Below are positions 62,231-64,000 of a stretch of 64,000 nucleotides of DNA, piece after piece. Origin of the DNA: Streptomyces sp. NBC_00425 (lineage in GTDB: Bacteria > Actinomycetota > Actinomycetes > Streptomycetales > Streptomycetaceae); assembly GCF_036030735.1 (NCBI RefSeq), contig NZ_CP107928.1, forward strand, positions 3,596,001 to 3,660,000, in the 5' to 3' direction. A program made the position numbers and the translations under genes. The stretch's first letter is position 1; each line of letters starts with the position of its first letter. The notes under the pieces were generated by a model. It did not search any database. It had not been told where the DNA came from and saw only the letters and a list, made by a program, of their open reading frames with translations.

Positions 62231-63852
62231 AGGACGGCGTGAACGGCGTGGCGCTCGCCGTCTTCATCTTCTTCTTCCTGGCCGTCACGGTCATGGGCTT
62301 CCTGGCCGCGCGCTGGCGCAAGGCCGAGAACGACAGCCTCGACGAATGGGGCCTGGGCGGCCGCTCGTTCGGCACCTGGGTCACCTGGTTCCTGCTCGGC
62401 GGCGACCTGTACACCGCGTACACCTTCGTCGCGGTGCCCGCGGCGATCTACGCGGCGGGCGCGGCCGGCTTCTTCGCGGTGCCGTACACGATCCTCGTCT
62501 ACCCGCTGATCTTCACGTTCCTGCCCCGCCTGTGGTCGGTGTCCCACAAGCACGGCTATGTGACGACCTCGGACTTCGTGCGGGGCCGGTTCGGCTCGAA
62601 GGGCCTGTCACTTGCGGTCGCCGTCACCGGCATCCTCGCGACGATGCCGTACATCGCGCTCCAACTGGTCGGCATCCAGGCCGTGCTGGACGTGATGGGC
62701 GTCGGCGGCGGGGAGAACACCAACTGGTTCGTGAAGGACCTGCCGCTGCTGATCGCCTTCGGCGTGCTGGCCGCCTACACCTACTCCTCCGGTCTGCGGG
62801 CCCCCGCGCTGATCGCGTTCGTGAAGGACACGCTGATCTACATCGTCATCGCGGTGGCGATCATCTACATCCCGATCAAGCTCGGCGGCTTCGACGACAT
62901 CTTCGCCAAGGCGGGCGAGGCGTTCAGCCAGACCAACCCTGCGACGGGCAAGCCGCGCGGTGCGCTGACCCCGGCCGAACCCGGCCAGTGGACGTACGCG
63001 ACGCTCGCGCTCGGCTCGGCGCTGGCGCTGTTCATGTACCCGCACTCCATCACCGCGACGCTGTCCTCGCGCAGCCGTGAGGTGATCCGCCGCAACACCA
63101 CGATCCTGCCCCTGTACTCGCTGATGCTGGGCCTGCTCGCGCTGCTGGGCTTCATGGCGATCGCGGCCGGGGTCAAGGTCACCAACGGGCAGCTGGCGAT
63201 CCCGCAGCTGTTCGAGGACATGTTCCCCTCCTGGTTCGCGGGCGTCGCGTTCGCGGCGATCGGCATCGGCGCGCTCGTGCCGGCGGCCATCATGTCGATC
63301 GCGGCCGCGAACCTCTTCACCCGCAACATCTACAAGGACTTCATCAGGCCGGACGCGACGCCCGCGCAGGAGACCAAGGTCTCCAAGCTGGTCTCGCTCC
63401 TTGTGAAGGTGGGCGCGCTGGTCTTCGTCCTGACCATGGACAAGACGGTGGCCATCAACTTCCAGCTGCTGGGCGGCATCTGGATCCTGCAGACGTTCCC
63501 CTCCCTGGTCGGCGGCCTCTTCACCCGCTGGTTCCACCGCTGGGCGCTGCTCGCCGGCTGGGCGGTCGGCATGGTCTACGGCACCTTCGCCGCGTACGGG
63601 GTCGCCTCCCCGACGCAGAAGCACTTCGGCGGTTCGGCGAAGGAGATCCCCGGCATCGGCGAGATCGGCTACATCGGCCTGACGGCGTTCGTCCTCAACG
63701 TCGTCGTCACGGTGGTCCTGACCTTCGTCCTGAAGGCCGCCAAGGCCCCCGACGGCGTCGACGAGACGACTCCGTCGGACTACACGGCGGACGCGGGCGA
63801 CCCGGGCGTCCAGGTGGAGCTGCCCCCGGCGACCGCGGGCACGTCCCACTAG
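62227..63852 (+). CDS. mctP: Sodium:solute symporter family, monocarboxylate permease MctP-like
   Basis: 541 residues from GTG 62227, 13 hydrophobic segments. LGGRSFGTWVTWFLLGGDLYTAYTFVAVPAAIYAAGA and GIGALVPAAIMSIAAANLFTRNIYKDF are typical of the SSS family subgroup that takes up pyruvate, lactate or other monocarboxylates. The C-terminus is a Thr/Asp/Pro-rich tail. The exact substrate is not determinable here. Co-translated with the DUF3311 protein. Confidence 0.9.
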   Translation: MKDGVNGVALAVFIFFFLAVTVMGFLAARWRKAENDSLDEWGLGGRSFGTWVTWFLLGGDLYTAYTFVAVPAAIYAAGAAGFFAVPYTILVYPLIFTFLPRLWSVSHKHGYVTTSDFVRGRFGSKGLSLAVAVTGILATMPYIALQLVGIQAVLDVMGVGGGENTNWFVKDLPLLIAFGVLAAYTYSSGLRAPALIAFVKDTLIYIVIAVAIIYIPIKLGGFDDIFAKAGEAFSQTNPATGKPRGALTPAEPGQWTYATLALGSALALFMYPHSITATLSSRSREVIRRNTTILPLYSLMLGLLALLGFMAIAAGVKVTNGQLAIPQLFEDMFPSWFAGVAFAAIGIGALVPAAIMSIAAANLFTRNIYKDFIRPDATPAQETKVSKLVSLLVKVGALVFVLTMDKTVAINFQLLGGIWILQTFPSLVGGLFTRWFHRWALLAGWAVGMVYGTFAAYGVASPTQKHFGGSAKEIPGIGEIGYIGLTAFVLNVVVTVVLTFVLKAAKAPDGVDETTPSDYTADAGDPGVQVELPPATAGTSH

Positions 63853-63933
63853 TCCCGCAAGTCCCGCAAGTCCCTACGGAGGACGGAAGGACGGAAGGAC
63901 GACACGACGGCAGGACGGCAGGACGGCAGGACA
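63853..63933. repeat. Short tandem repeats downstream of mctP
   Basis: AGTCCCGCA-type 9-mers, then GGACGGAA repeated, then GGCAGGAC repeated three times. A slippage-prone low-complexity gap between convergent genes; no terminator stem is evident. Confidence 0.75.
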
Positions 63934-63955
63934 CGGGCTGGTGCCGTGACCGGCA

Positions 63956-64000
63956 CTAGTCGCGTGTCCGTCGGGCCATCGCGTCCCAGAAGCGGTCCAG
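63956..64000 (-). CDS. 3' end of an unidentified gene (window edge)
   Basis: The last 14 codons and stop of a minus-strand reading frame: LDRFWDAMARRTRD. Codon usage (GC third positions) fits coding sequence and the stop faces mctP convergently. Too short to identify. Confidence 0.55.
   Translation of the reverse strand: MDRFWDAMARRTRD

Overview
The window is high-GC actinobacterial DNA. Gene content and order point to the core chromosome of a Streptomyces: a Lon gene with an HspR-type operator, the OdhA/Kgd-type 2-oxoglutarate dehydrogenase fusion, Ni-superoxide dismutase with its maturation protease, SigH with its anti-sigma factor, WblE, and the complete dasABCD/dasR/nagB chitin-sugar locus. 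GTG starts, 4-bp ATGA/GTGA overlaps and strong GC hairpins are frequent. I saw no tRNA, rRNA, CRISPR array or insertion sequence.

Layout. (1) 1-7.5 kb: lon (3' end cut by the window), a DUF5954 protein, a rhomboid-like membrane protein, a spermidine synthase-like methyltransferase fold and an OmpR/HK two-component pair. (2) 7.8-11.7 kb: the 2-oxoglutarate dehydrogenase multifunctional gene, closed by a strong hairpin. (3) 11.8-25.8 kb: eight consecutive minus-strand genes that look like one operon. In transcription order they are a Trypco1-like protein, a trypsin-fold/VMAP-C protein, a MoxR AAA+ ATPase, a vWA/TPR protein (SAV_2336-like), the RiPP-type precursor FxsA, the radical SAM/SPASM maturase FxsB, an HExxH peptide hydroxylase-like protein and a TIR-like/NB-ARC/TPR protein (FxsT). 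This is the most interesting part of the window. It joins a vWA-MoxR-VMAP conflict-type triad to an FxSxx-COOH cyclophane peptide pathway, and the precursor ends in FDAVL, with Ala where the family has Ser.

(4) 26-32 kb: DUF6104, a DUF4097/PadR pair with its own palindromic operator, a Clp_N/HTH pair preceded by two matching inverted repeats, a quinone oxidoreductase-like enzyme, an 18-bp tandem repeat and malic enzyme. (5) 32.7-43.2 kb: a polar amino acid ABC transporter, a small sigma factor with a linked membrane protein, a CGNR regulator, sodX/sodN, PPK2, AraC/VOC genes, and a RibD-like reductase divergent from a TetR regulator across a palindrome. (6) 43.4-48.7 kb: a family 2B encapsulin shell gene overlapping a polyprenyl synthase (likely cargo), a PLP enzyme and a Na+/H+ antiporter. 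(7) 48.7-54.7 kb: UBP zinc finger, UshX/SigH stress and development module, a diacylglycerol kinase-like enzyme, WblE and a PAS-type histidine kinase.

(8) 54.9-61.9 kb: the DasR regulon core. dre-like 16-mers precede nagB (two), dasA (one good, one weak) and dasR (one). DasABC imports chitooligosaccharides, DasD cleaves them to GlcNAc, NagB finishes catabolism, and DasR senses the phosphorylated amino sugar. (9) 61.9-64 kb: a DUF3311/MctP-type solute symporter pair and the last 14 codons of an unidentified minus-strand gene.

Functions are read from motifs and remembered family knowledge; no database search was run.
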